A stretch of 64,000 bases of DNA, taken from the NCBI GenBank assembly GCA_030447905.1, contig JAUJNZ010000003.1, forward strand, positions 200,257 to 264,256, in the 5' to 3' direction. Below the pieces are notes generated by a model. That model was not told the DNA's origin. It made no database searches and saw only the letters and a program-made list of their open reading frames with translations. Shown piece after piece: positions 44,855-53,992 of the stretch. The stretch is from Thermoleophilaceae bacterium. Lineage in GTDB: Bacteria > Actinomycetota > Thermoleophilia > Solirubrobacterales > Thermoleophilaceae. Each line of letters begins with the position of its first letter. Position 1 is the first letter of the stretch. The position numbers and the translations under genes are program-made.

Positions 44855-46795
44855 ATGTCCCGCCTCGCGTCCTCCGTCCACGCCCGCCGTCTCGTTCAGC
44901 TCCTGGCCGACGCCGCGATCGTCGCCGGCGCCTACTACCTGGCCTTTGTGCTGCGGTTCGACATCGGCGTGCCCGAGCGCTACGAGGAGCTGCTCGTCGT
45001 CACGCTCCCGTTCGTAGTGGCCGGCAAGGTCGCCGTGTTCGCGCTGTTCGGCTCCTACCACAAGCTCTGGCGGTTCGTCGACCAGCGCGACTTCCAGTCG
45101 ATCGTACGCGCCGTGACCGTGGCCAGCCTGCTGCTCGTCGTCGCCGTGTTCCTGCTCCCTCCCGTGGACGACGATCCTCCACGCGGGGTGGTCGCGCTCG
45201 ACTTCCTGCTCACCCTGGCCGGGGTCGTCGGGGCGCGGCTCCTGGTGCGCGGGATCGTCGAGCGCCGGCCGCGCTGGGCGCTCGCGCCCCGCGACGCACG
45301 CGAGGTCCTGATCGTCGGCGCGGGCGGCGGCGGGCAGTCGGTGGCCTTCGAACTGCGGCGCAACCCGGAGCTTCGGACCGAGCCGATCGGGTTCGTAGAC
45401 GACGATCCGCGCAAGCGCCGGATGCGAGTGGCCGGTCTCAAGGTCCTCGGCACGACCGACGACCTGGCGCGCATCCTCGACTACGCCGAGCCCCACGAGG
45501 TCATCATTGCCATACCCTCCGCGCCCGGGGCCCTGCGCCAGAAGGTCGTCACCGCGTGCCGGCGGCGGGCGATCCCGGTGCGGACCCTTCCGACCGTGTT
45601 CGAGCTGCTCTCCGGCGGCGTCGACCTGTTGCGCCAGGTGCGCGACGTGCGCGTCGAGGACGTGCTCGGACGCGAGCCGATCTGCGCCGAGCTCGACCGC
45701 GCCGGGGCCTATCTGGCGGATCGCACCGTGCTCGTCACCGGCGCCGGAGGCTCGATCGGGGCCGAGCTCTGCCGCCAGATCGCGCGTGTCGGACCAAAGC
45801 GCCTCGTGCTCGTGGAGAACGCCGAGGCCGCACTGTTCGAGATCCGCCGCGAGCTCGACGAGGAGCGCCACTTCCATCGCGCGGTCTCGGTCCTCGCCGA
45901 CTGCCGGGACGCCACGCGCATGCGCGAGGTCTTCTCCGAGCACCGCCCGACGGTCGTCTTCCACGCCGCTGCCTACAAGCACGTACCGCTCATGGAGGAG
46001 AACCCCGTCGAGGCGGTCCGCAACAACGCTGTGGCCACCCGGATCGCCGCCGCGGCCGCGGGCGAGACGCTCGTGGAGCGCTTCGTGCTCGTCTCGACCG
46101 ATAAGGCGGTCAACCCCGAGACGGCGATGGGGGCGTCGAAGGCGCTGGCCGAGTGGGCGGTCGAGTCGGCCCAGCACCGCTTCCCGGGCACTCGCTTCGC
46201 CACCGTCCGCTTCGGCAACGTGCTCGGCTCGTCGGGCTCAGTGGTCCCGATCTTCCGCCGCCAGATCGCCGCGGGAGGCCCGGTGACGGTCACCGACCCG
46301 GCCATGACGCGCTACTTCATGACGATCCCCGAGGCGGTGCAGCTCATCATCCGCTCGGGCGACCTCGGCGCCGGGGGTGAGGTGTTCGTGCTCGACATGG
46401 GCGAGCCCGTGCGGATCGTCGACCTCGCCCACAACATGATTCGCCTGTCCGGGCACGAGCCCGGATCGGAGATCGCCGTCGAGTTCGTCGGCCGGCGGCC
46501 GGGCGAGAAGCTCCACGAGGAGCTGTTCAACGGCGACGAGGCACCGCGCCCGACCGCCGCCGACAAGATCCTCGCTGCCGAGCGACCCAGTTTCGACCCC
46601 GCCTGGGTCGAGGAGGCCTTCGCCCGTGTCGAGAGCCTCGCCTACGCCGGCGATCCGGGCGGTATCGCGGACGCGGTGGCCACGCTGGCCCGCGAGCGGG
46701 AGGAGCTCGCCGGCGCTCGGCTGCCCGCGGCGCTCACCCTTGGCGAGGAGGCAGAGGCCGGCTCCCGCAGCGGCGACGGCCTCCGGCACGGTTAG
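44855..46795 (+). CDS. Membrane nucleotide-sugar dehydratase/epimerase (CapD/PglF/WbpM type)
   Basis: 646 aa. Four N-terminal TM helices (AAIVAGAYYLAFVLRFDIGV and on), then a first Rossmann domain (EVLIVGAGGGGQSVAFELRR), then the catalytic SDR domain: VLVTGAGGSIGAELCRQIAR (NAD loop), KHVPLMEENP, VSTDKAVNPETAMGASKALA (catalytic Thr/Met/Lys block of 4,6-dehydratases) and SSGSVVPIFRRQI. It would make a 4-keto-6-deoxy UDP-sugar, the substrate for the aminotransferase two genes upstream. No separate small pglF-type partner is needed. Confidence 0.93.
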   Translation: MSRLASSVHARRLVQLLADAAIVAGAYYLAFVLRFDIGVPERYEELLVVTLPFVVAGKVAVFALFGSYHKLWRFVDQRDFQSIVRAVTVASLLLVVAVFLLPPVDDDPPRGVVALDFLLTLAGVVGARLLVRGIVERRPRWALAPRDAREVLIVGAGGGGQSVAFELRRNPELRTEPIGFVDDDPRKRRMRVAGLKVLGTTDDLARILDYAEPHEVIIAIPSAPGALRQKVVTACRRRAIPVRTLPTVFELLSGGVDLLRQVRDVRVEDVLGREPICAELDRAGAYLADRTVLVTGAGGSIGAELCRQIARVGPKRLVLVENAEAALFEIRRELDEERHFHRAVSVLADCRDATRMREVFSEHRPTVVFHAAAYKHVPLMEENPVEAVRNNAVATRIAAAAAGETLVERFVLVSTDKAVNPETAMGASKALAEWAVESAQHRFPGTRFATVRFGNVLGSSGSVVPIFRRQIAAGGPVTVTDPAMTRYFMTIPEAVQLIIRSGDLGAGGEVFVLDMGEPVRIVDLAHNMIRLSGHEPGSEIAVEFVGRRPGEKLHEELFNGDEAPRPTAADKILAAERPSFDPAWVEEAFARVESLAYAGDPGGIADAVATLAREREELAGARLPAALTLGEEAEAGSRSGDGLRHG

Positions 46796-46806
46796 GGTAC
46801 GGCGCT

Positions 46807-47754
46807 GTGGAGGTGATCCAGCAGATCGGCGCCTACGCGGGGTTCGCGGCGGTGATCGGCCTGGCGGTTCTGAGCGCGCTCTACTTCTCGCAGGCGCGCG
46901 ACCTGCGGCGCCTGCGCGAGTGGGCGGCGCTCATGCCGGCGAGCGGCGCCCGGGCGGGAACAGAGCCGCCCTCCCAGTCCGGCGCGGTCGGCGAGCGATC
47001 GGCCCAGGGAAGGGGCGACTCGATGACCGGAGCCGGAACCTCCACGGGCGAGGGATCCGCGGGCGTGGGGGCCGCCCGCGCCGGCTCGCGCGGAGCGGCC
47101 GGGGCGACCGCGCTCGGCACCGATGCGCCGGCTTCCTCGACGCCGCTCGGCCTGCGACTGCCGAGCCGTACCTCCGAGGCGGTCTCCCCGCCCGTGAGCT
47201 CGCCGGCTGGCGGGACGGTGCGGGGAGGTCCGCCGCCGCACCGCGGCGATGGTGCCCCGCGTGCCAGCAACGGACGCCCGGCGAGGCAGCGGACCGACGG
47301 CTCGAGCCTGCCCTACGCCGTCCTCGCCGTCGTCGGCGTCCTGATCCTCATCGCCGGTGGAGCCTTCGCCGTCGGCCTGATCGGCGGCGGCCAAGCACCC
47401 ACGCCCGAGGTCACGGCCGACGGCCGGACATCGGTGCCCGGAGCCTCGACGCCCGGCTCGCGGTCGCCCGCCTCTGTCACCTTCTCCGTCCTCAACGGCA
47501 CGGGCGTCGCCGGCCAGGCCAAGCAGGTGGCCGACGAGCTCGAGGCCGCCGGATATCGCCGCGGCAACGTGACCAACGCCAGCACCCGCAAGGCGGAGTC
47601 GGTCGTCCTCTTCGCCCTGGGGGCTCGCCGGGAGGCGCTGGCGGTCGCTCGCCGGCTCGGGATCAGCCAGACCGAGACGATCGACGCGGCCAGCCAGACC
47701 CTCGCCGGCGACGCGACCGTGGTCGTCGTCGTGGGCGCCGACCAGACGCGCTAG
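46807..47754 (+). CDS. Membrane protein with LytR C-terminal domain
   Basis: 315 aa. An N-terminal TM helix (IGAYAGFAAVIGLAVLSALY), a long low-complexity Gly/Ala/Ser linker, a second TM helix (LPYAVLAVVGVLILIAGGAF) and a C-terminal LytR_C domain with VTFSVLNGTGVAGQAKQVAD and ELEAAGYRRGNVTNA. In LytR-CpsA-Psr proteins this domain accompanies polymer ligation to peptidoglycan; here there is no LCP catalytic domain, so it is an accessory factor. It begins 12 bases after the dehydratase. Confidence 0.8.
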   Translation: MEVIQQIGAYAGFAAVIGLAVLSALYFSQARDLRRLREWAALMPASGARAGTEPPSQSGAVGERSAQGRGDSMTGAGTSTGEGSAGVGAARAGSRGAAGATALGTDAPASSTPLGLRLPSRTSEAVSPPVSSPAGGTVRGGPPPHRGDGAPRASNGRPARQRTDGSSLPYAVLAVVGVLILIAGGAFAVGLIGGGQAPTPEVTADGRTSVPGASTPGSRSPASVTFSVLNGTGVAGQAKQVADELEAAGYRRGNVTNASTRKAESVVLFALGARREALAVARRLGISQTETIDAASQTLAGDATVVVVVGADQTR

Positions 47755-47771
47755 CCCGTTCATCGAGGCGC

Positions 47772-48524
47772 GTGTCGCTCCCGCTCGCCTCCGCCGCCTC
47801 CGACCGCCGAGGGCTCGCGCTCACCCTCCTCACCCTCTTCCTGATCGCCGGGGCGAGCGCCGCCTTCCTGCGAGCCCAGACCCTCAAGCTCGAGCCCTCG
47901 CCGCTCGAGCGCCCGCGGGTCGAGCGGGTCTTCTCGCCCGTCTGCGGCTGTGCCAGCAAGGCGACGGCGACGCTCTCGTTCACGGTCACGCGCCCCCTGC
48001 GGGTCGACGCCCAGATGATCACCGACGGCGATCGTTCCGTGCGCTCCCTCGTCGCCGGCGCGCGGTGGCCGCAGGGTCGGCGCACGCTCCAGTGGGACGG
48101 CCGCGACGACGCCGGACGGCTCGTGGCCGACGGGCCCTACCGGCTGCGGGTCCGCCTGCTCGAGCCCGAACGCGAGATCGTGGTCCCGACCACCGTCGCC
48201 GTCGACACCGCTCCGCCACGCGCCCGGTTGGTCTCGGTCAGCCCGCGCACCCTTCCCCGGCCCCGCCCCGACCGCCCGAGCGCCCGCCCGCTCGAGCTTC
48301 GCTACCGCGCGAGCGAGGGCGGGCGCCCGACGCTGCTCGTCGACGGACGCATCGCCACGCGCCGGGGTCGTCGCCCCTCGGGGCGCTCGGTGATCGTGTG
48401 GGGTGGCCGCGCCCGCGGTCGCCCCGTCCGGCCCGGGGCGCACCTGATCGCCGTGCAGATTCGCGACCGCGCCGGGAACCTAGGCCCGCCCACGCAAGGG
48501 GTCCGGGTGCGCGTGCGGGGGTGA
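47772..48524 (+). CDS. Exported protein with FlgD-type Ig-like domain
   Basis: 250 aa. An N-terminal signal-anchor (LALTLLTLFLIAGASAAFLR) is followed by a beta-sandwich: RVFSPVCGCASKATATLSFT, QGRRTLQWDGRDDAGRLVAD and GPYRLRVRLLEPE (the FlgD Ig-like WDG..DDxGxxVxxGxY pattern), then a basic second Ig-like repeat ending LGPPTQGVRVRVRG. It shows two Cys in CGC. It probably coats or cross-links surface polymer. GTG 47772 chosen; its 3' end overlaps the convergent gene by 45 bases. Confidence 0.7.
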   Translation: MSLPLASAASDRRGLALTLLTLFLIAGASAAFLRAQTLKLEPSPLERPRVERVFSPVCGCASKATATLSFTVTRPLRVDAQMITDGDRSVRSLVAGARWPQGRRTLQWDGRDDAGRLVADGPYRLRVRLLEPEREIVVPTTVAVDTAPPRARLVSVSPRTLPRPRPDRPSARPLELRYRASEGGRPTLLVDGRIATRRGRRPSGRSVIVWGGRARGRPVRPGAHLIAVQIRDRAGNLGPPTQGVRVRVRG

Positions 48525-49931
48525 TGCTCCTTCGGAGTCGCCCGCATTCACGCTCCTGGCCTCGGGCGGGACCTCATACGCGAGCGATCGAGAGCCCTCG
48601 CTCACGGCCAGGAGCCCGGCCAGGAGGCTAGCCGCGAGCGGCCAGACCAGGTAGGAGGTCTGGAACACGCGTCCGATGAACAGCAGGACGAGGATCGACG
48701 CCGCGAAGCCGGCGGCGGCCGTCCACACGGTCGGGGAGCGCGACTGAACTCGAACCAGCCACGCCGTGAGCGGCAGCCAGACCAGCACGACGAGGACGGC
48801 GAACGGATACGGGTCGAAGCGGTCGTCGATGGCCCCGGCCTCGAGCAGTATCCCGGCCAGGCCGTAGCCGATGATGCGGTACGTCTCGCCCCCGTACCTG
48901 ACCGTGTCGGCGACCAGGGCGCCGGCGCCCCCGATCAGAAAGGGGGCGAAGCCGGCCGCAAGGACGGCGGCGAAGGCGAAGCCAGCCCGCGCCAGCGAGC
49001 GTCGCGGGGCCCGCCGAAGGAGTGCGGCGGCGAAGAAGGGCACGGCCACCACCGCGAACTGCTTGAGCAGCACGGCGATCGCGAGGACGATGGCCGCGCC
49101 GACGTGACGCCTGCGCATCAACAGCCCAAAGGCCAGCACGACGGCGAGCACGGCGGGGGCATCGGCGGTGCCGAACCAGGCGGCGCGCACGGCCAGGGGA
49201 CTTGCGGCGAGCGCGGCCCCGAGCGCCAGCCGCGCTCCGAGCGACCCCTTGAAGAGGAGCGCGGCCGGCAGGGCGGCCAGGCTCATCAGAGCGACGAGGA
49301 CACGGTAGTCGTCGAGCGGGGCGGGCAGGATCCCCCATGCCGCGGCGGTCAACGGGGTCCCCGGGAAGTACGCGAAGTGGCGCAGGGCGACCTGGCCCGT
49401 CCTCGTCTCGGGGGAGACCGATCCGTCGAGGCTGTAGAAGCGCTCGAGGCCCGATCGCGAGTAATCGCGGCCGTAGGGGCTCTCGCCGCTGCGGACGAGC
49501 TCGCCGGCGATCTCGATCTGGTAGGTCGAGTCGTTGTCGTGGAACCAGGGAGCGGTGGCCTGGCGCAGCCCGACCTGGAGCGCGACGCCGGGGACGAGCA
49601 GCAGCGCGCAGACGACCCCCGCAGTCGCGACCGCGAGCCACCGCCGCAGGCGCCCGAGCGACAGGACGAGGCCGGCGACCAGGGCGACGAGCAATCCCGC
49701 CAGGGCCGCGGCCGCCCGCAGCAGCCCGGGCTCCCACTCGCCGCCGCTCACCCGCACGAGCGGGGCGAGGAGCCCGCGTGGCTCCGGCGGCGGAGGGCGG
49801 AACGGCCACGGATCGGAGCCGAGCTCGGGGAGGTTGACGGCTACCAGAGCGCCGAGAACGCCGAGCATCATGAGCGCCTCGCCGCGCCCGAGGGCGGGGC
49901 TCCCGCCGGCCGGATATCCGGTCGCGGCCAA
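48480..49931 (-). CDS. Polytopic membrane glycosyltransferase-like protein (GT-C type)
   Basis: 483 aa with about 11 TM helices. The loop after the second or third helix contains PWFHDNDSTYQIEIAGELVR and SGESPYGRDYSRSGLERFY, the pattern of lipid-linked sugar mannosyl/arabinosyl transferases of the GT87-like group, and the C-terminal VFQTSYLVWPLAASLLAGLL is also typical. It would move sugars from polyprenyl phosphate on the outer face of the membrane. No function is certain. The C-terminal ~15 residues overlap the convergent Ig-like gene. It ends an operon on the minus strand with the two genes upstream. Confidence 0.7.
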   Translation of the reverse strand: MAATGYPAGGSPALGRGEALMMLGVLGALVAVNLPELGSDPWPFRPPPPEPRGLLAPLVRVSGGEWEPGLLRAAAALAGLLVALVAGLVLSLGRLRRWLAVATAGVVCALLLVPGVALQVGLRQATAPWFHDNDSTYQIEIAGELVRSGESPYGRDYSRSGLERFYSLDGSVSPETRTGQVALRHFAYFPGTPLTAAAWGILPAPLDDYRVLVALMSLAALPAALLFKGSLGARLALGAALAASPLAVRAAWFGTADAPAVLAVVLAFGLLMRRRHVGAAIVLAIAVLLKQFAVVAVPFFAAALLRRAPRRSLARAGFAFAAVLAAGFAPFLIGGAGALVADTVRYGGETYRIIGYGLAGILLEAGAIDDRFDPYPFAVLVVLVWLPLTAWLVRVQSRSPTVWTAAAGFAASILVLLFIGRVFQTSYLVWPLAASLLAGLLAVSEGSRSLAYEVPPEARSVNAGDSEGASPPHAHPDPLRGRA

Positions 49932-49934
49932 CGC

Positions 49935-51488
49935 TCAGCCGCCCGAGGGGGCGCCTTGGGGGGTGGCGTGCCGGTCCCGGCCCTCGTCGCTCGCGATGGC
50001 CGGTCGCGGCGAGCGGGTGGCGGCCCGCGCGCGACGCTCGGCGGGAGCGCCGCTCGCCACGGCGGCGCCGAGCCCGAGTACGCCCCAGGTGATCGGGTTG
50101 TCGAAGAAGCCTTCGTAGGAGAGCGAGTGCACGAAGAGGGCGAGCAGCACGGCGGCGAGGCCGAGCCCGAGCACGGGATCGCGCTCGCGGGCCAGGGCGA
50201 CGATGCGGACGGCGCCGAGCAGCAGCGCCACGTAGGCCACCAGGCCGATCGCACCGAGCTCGGCCGCGACGGTCAGCGGGGTGGTGTGCGAGGCGCTGCG
50301 GCGAAGGTCGCCGCGAGCACCGGCCTCCTGGCGGCTCGCGAGCGGCTGGCCGGCCACTCCGACGCCGGCCACGGGGTGGTGGGCAAAGACCACGGCGGTG
50401 TCCTCGACGAGCCGGGAGCGCTCGCTCGTCACCGAGCGTCCGGAGTCGCCGCCGGCCAGGGCGCCGAGGAGGACGGCCCCGGCCACGGCCATGGCCATGG
50501 CGGTCGTGGCGGCCACCCGCCGGGCCCGCCGGTCACCCGCCACGAAGGCGAGCGCGAGGGCGGTGGCCACGAGGGCGACCATGCTCGACTGCGAGTAGGA
50601 GAACCACAGGCCCGCGCCGAGGCCCCCGATCACGGCCACCGACGGCCACAGCCGAACCCGACCGAGCCATAGGGCGGCGAGCACGACCACGATGGCCAGC
50701 ACGAGGTGGCGCCCGTAGTGGCTCGGGTCGTCGAACAGCGAGGTGACGCGAAACAGCGAGCTGTAGGCGTTGCCGGCCGCGAGGTCGGACGAAGAGAAGA
50801 AGACCCGCCCCGCGGCGGCCTGATAGAGGCCGACCGCCGCGAAGATAAGCGCGGGGACCACGAGGGCGGCGGCGAGCAGTCCCGCGAGGCGGCGGTCGTC
50901 GGCCGGTGTGCGGGCCACCACGGCGAGCAGCGCCGCGAACGGCAGCCAGAAGAAGATGAGCTCGTCAGCCGCGGCCGAAGGGTCGCGGGCCCAAAGGATC
51001 GATACGGCGACGAGGCCGAGCAACGTGGTGGCCGGGACGGCGAGAGCGCGCGGAAGCGCGCGCACCGGCTCTCCCCGCAGCACTCGCCACGCGAGCGCCA
51101 GCACGCCCGCTACGAGCACGGCATAGAGCGGCAGCAGCCGTCCCAGCTCTCCGGACGTGGCGAGCTCGACCGGGGGACCGCCACCGACGCCGAACTCGAA
51201 TGGCGGGCGCAGGGGCGCGGCGACTAGTGCCAGCGGGGCCACGCCGACCGGATGGCGGACGAGCAGCTTCGCCAGCGCGCCCAGGACGATCAGTCCGGTC
51301 GCCATCGCGGCGAGACCGGACGGCGAGCTGATGAGGCCGTTCAAAGCCTCGCCGACCTGCCCGTCCGCGAGCAGCGCTACCTCCGCGACCGCGAGCGCCG
51401 CGAAGCCGGCGAGGAGGGTCGCGCGCGAGCGCGAGAGCAGCAGCAGGCCGGGGCCGAGCGCTCCGGCCCCGGCGGCCAGGTAGGTCAT
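49935..51488 (-). CDS. O-antigen ligase-like membrane protein
   Basis: 517 aa with about 12 TM helices and a large extracytoplasmic loop (about 350-410). The loop holds FAHHPVAGVGVAGQPLASRQ and ASHTTPLTVAAELGAIGLVA, the HN/H-type motif of O-antigen ligases/polymerases (Wzy/WaaL family PF04932). It would ligate or polymerise lipid-linked glycans outside the membrane. ATG 51488 overlaps the stop of the next gene upstream (ATGA 51485-51488). It ends 4 bases before the GT-C-like gene starts. Confidence 0.85.
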   Translation of the reverse strand: MTYLAAGAGALGPGLLLLSRSRATLLAGFAALAVAEVALLADGQVGEALNGLISSPSGLAAMATGLIVLGALAKLLVRHPVGVAPLALVAAPLRPPFEFGVGGGPPVELATSGELGRLLPLYAVLVAGVLALAWRVLRGEPVRALPRALAVPATTLLGLVAVSILWARDPSAAADELIFFWLPFAALLAVVARTPADDRRLAGLLAAALVVPALIFAAVGLYQAAAGRVFFSSSDLAAGNAYSSLFRVTSLFDDPSHYGRHLVLAIVVVLAALWLGRVRLWPSVAVIGGLGAGLWFSYSQSSMVALVATALALAFVAGDRRARRVAATTAMAMAVAGAVLLGALAGGDSGRSVTSERSRLVEDTAVVFAHHPVAGVGVAGQPLASRQEAGARGDLRRSASHTTPLTVAAELGAIGLVAYVALLLGAVRIVALARERDPVLGLGLAAVLLALFVHSLSYEGFFDNPITWGVLGLGAAVASGAPAERRARAATRSPRPAIASDEGRDRHATPQGAPSGG

Positions 51489-52471
51489 CGCCCTCCGGTC
51501 GAGCGAGGCTTCGAGGGACGGCCCAACTGTATTGGAGCCCGCGAGCCGCGTCGGGCGCGGTTGCGGGCCTCGGCCGCCTCGCGCAGGCCGCTCCCCCGCC
51601 AGGGCGCCAGGGCCTGTCGCGCGTGGAGCAGGTAGCGCCGCGGAGCGTGGCCGGGGAGGACGACGGCGGCGAGCGCGCGCACCAGGTACGCCCACGCACC
51701 GAACACCCGGCTCGCGACCGCGACCGCGCGGGAATGGTGCTTGACCATGTAGCGGTCGCGACCGCGGTGGAACTCGACGATCCGCCGCTCGGAGGCCGCC
51801 GCGTCGGAGGAGAGTTGCTCGCGGTGGACGGCTCGGGCGGCCGGCACCCACAGCGTACGCCAGCCCACGTCGCCGAGCCGGCGGCAGAGATCGGTCTCGT
51901 CCGAGTAGACGAAGAAGGCCGGGTCGAGGTACCCGACCTCGGCGGCCGCAGAGCGGCGCACGAGCATCGCGCTCGACTGCGCCCAGCCGACCGGCCGAGT
52001 GCGCTTGCCGCGGCTCTGGACGACGAGCCGCCGGTGCAGGAAGAGCGCCCCCGCGAGCGCGGTCCCGAGGCCGGGAAGGCGCCACGCGCACGGTTGCGGG
52101 CGCCCGGCGGCGTCTAGGAGCTGGGCCGCCGCGGCCCCGGCGTCCGGGTCGGCGTCCAGGGCGTCCACGAGTGCCTCGACCGCGCCCGCGCAGAGCTCTG
52201 AGTCCTCGTTCAGGAGCAGGCACAACTCGCCCCGGGCGGCGCACAGCAGGCGTGTGTCGTTCGCGGCCTTGCCGTCGCGCTCGACCAGCTCGATCAGCCG
52301 GACTTCGCGGCCGAGCTCGCGCACCATCGCTGCGGAGCCGTCGTCGGAGGCGTTGTCGAGCACGAGCACCTCGTACTCGAGTCCGTCAGGCGTCGTTGTG
52401 GCGATGGCGTCGAGGCAGGCGCGCAGGAGCTCGCCTCCGTCCGTGTTGACGACGCAGAAGGAAAGCCGCAT
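51485..52471 (-). CDS. Family 2 glycosyltransferase (rhamnosyltransferase-like)
   Basis: 328 aa. LSFCVVNTDGGELLRACLDA begins the GT-A fold, with VLVLDNASDDGSAAMV (the DN/DGS motif), LCLLLNEDSELCAGAVEALV for the metal-binding DxD-like site, and GYLDPAFFVYSDETDLCRRL for the catalytic ED. The C-terminal helix set is membrane-associated (GAWAYLVRALAAVVLPG). Looks like RfbF-type transferases. ATG 52471 is chosen from the fold start; the frame is open to 52603. Confidence 0.88.
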   Translation of the reverse strand: MRLSFCVVNTDGGELLRACLDAIATTTPDGLEYEVLVLDNASDDGSAAMVRELGREVRLIELVERDGKAANDTRLLCAARGELCLLLNEDSELCAGAVEALVDALDADPDAGAAAAQLLDAAGRPQPCAWRLPGLGTALAGALFLHRRLVVQSRGKRTRPVGWAQSSAMLVRRSAAAEVGYLDPAFFVYSDETDLCRRLGDVGWRTLWVPAARAVHREQLSSDAAASERRIVEFHRGRDRYMVKHHSRAVAVASRVFGAWAYLVRALAAVVLPGHAPRRYLLHARQALAPWRGSGLREAAEARNRARRGSRAPIQLGRPSKPRSTGGR

Positions 52472-52595
52472 GGCCCTATCTTCACGTCCCGCGCGGCTGC
52501 GAGGGCGTCGGGGGCCGTTGCTAGCCTCGCTAGACCGGTCGCGGACCCTCTCTCGTGGCCGTGTGCGCGGCGCTCTCGCCGCCCCGGCCCGCCCG

Positions 52596-53948
52596 ATGCG
52601 CAAGCTCCTCCAGACCCTTGCCGCCCACCGGCGGGCCAGCGCGCTCGCTATCGGGCTGTTCGCCGTCGGGGTCGTGGCGGCTGGCCTCCTCTACCTCGAG
52701 TCGAAGCGGAGCGAGCTCATGGTCGGGCCCGGGGCCACGGTCGAGCCCGAGCCTCCCGAGACCAAGCCGAGCTCCTTCGTGTGGCCGACCTTCGGCTACA
52801 ACCAGGCCCGGACCCACAACTTCCCGAGCAGGCTCAAACCTCCGTTCCGGTCGATCTGGAAGACCCGTCCCACCGGCAAGCTGCTCGAATTCCCGCCCTC
52901 GCTCGCGCGCGGGCGGCTGTACGTGGTCGAGAACGAGGGCCGTGTGCTCGCCCTCTCGGCCCGCACCGGGCGCAAGCTGTGGCGGCGCAACCTCGGCAAG
53001 CTCGCCGCCTCGACGCCCAGCTACGCCGAGGGCCGCCTCTACGTGACCATCCTCGCCGGCGGGAGCCAGGACGAGGGGCGCGTCGCCGCCCTCAGCGCCC
53101 GCAGCGGGCGGACGATCTGGAGCCGCGACCTGCCGAGTCGCACGGAGTCCTCGCCGCTCGTCGTCCGCGATCGGCTCTATTTCGGCTCCGAGGACGGGAC
53201 GGTCTACGCGTTGCGCGTCGGCAACGGGCGCACCCTCTGGACCTACGAGGCCGCTGACGCCGTCAAGAGCGCGCTCGCCTACGACAACGGACGGCTGTAC
53301 TTCGGTGACTACGCGGGATCGGTCAACGCGCTGCGCGCGCGCGACGGCGAGCTCGTGTGGACGCGGACCAACGTCAGCCCCGAGAACTTCTACGGGACCC
53401 CGGCCATCGGCTTCGGCCGGATCTTCCTGTCGACCACCGACGGCCTCGTCCACGCCCTGCGCACGAACGGCAACGTCGACTGGCGCTTCGAAGCCGGCCC
53501 GGAGGGCTACATCTACGCGTCGCCCGCTCTGGGCAGGCCGCCGGGGGGCGGCCCGACGGTCTACATCGGCTCCCAGGACCGCCGCTTCTACGCGCTCGAC
53601 GCGCGCTTGGGACGCGTGCGCTGGCGCAAGAAGACGGCGGGGGCGATCTCCGGCACGGCCACCATCATCGGCGACTACGTCTACTTCTCCGCCCTGCACG
53701 GCCGGATGACCTACGGCGTACGCGCCCGCGATGGCAAGGAGGTCTTCAGCCGCCGCCAGGGGGCCTTCAACCCCGCGATCGCCGACGAACGGCGGCTCTA
53801 CCTGATCGGCTACTCGACGATAACCGCGCTCGAGCCGAGCACCGAGCGACCGAGCGAGCGCCGGCGTGCGTCGCGAGGCCGCGGCGGTGAACGACGCCGA
53901 CCGGCTCGCAGGGCCGGGCGTCGCGGTAGCGGCGACCGCCGGAGCTGA
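52596..53948 (+). CDS. Membrane-anchored PQQ-like beta-propeller protein
   Basis: 450 aa. A single N-terminal TM helix (ALAIGLFAVGVVAAGLLYLE), a short stalk, then six or more repeats of the form GRLYxxxxxGxxxALxAxTGxxxWxxxL (for example RGRLYVVENEGRVLALSART, RDRLYFGSEDGTVYALRVGN, NGRLYFGDYAGSVNALRARD): the WD-like PQQ/BamB repeat. No PQQ cofactor site is evident. Ends in a basic, Arg/Gly-rich tail. In this neighbourhood it may scaffold envelope-polymer enzymes; role unknown. Confidence 0.85.
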   Translation: MRKLLQTLAAHRRASALAIGLFAVGVVAAGLLYLESKRSELMVGPGATVEPEPPETKPSSFVWPTFGYNQARTHNFPSRLKPPFRSIWKTRPTGKLLEFPPSLARGRLYVVENEGRVLALSARTGRKLWRRNLGKLAASTPSYAEGRLYVTILAGGSQDEGRVAALSARSGRTIWSRDLPSRTESSPLVVRDRLYFGSEDGTVYALRVGNGRTLWTYEAADAVKSALAYDNGRLYFGDYAGSVNALRARDGELVWTRTNVSPENFYGTPAIGFGRIFLSTTDGLVHALRTNGNVDWRFEAGPEGYIYASPALGRPPGGGPTVYIGSQDRRFYALDARLGRVRWRKKTAGAISGTATIIGDYVYFSALHGRMTYGVRARDGKEVFSRRQGAFNPAIADERRLYLIGYSTITALEPSTERPSERRRASRGRGGERRRPARRAGRRGSGDRRS

Positions 53949-53992
53949 TCCTCCTTCGGGGCCGAGGGGCCGCCGATCCCTCCCAGCTGCCC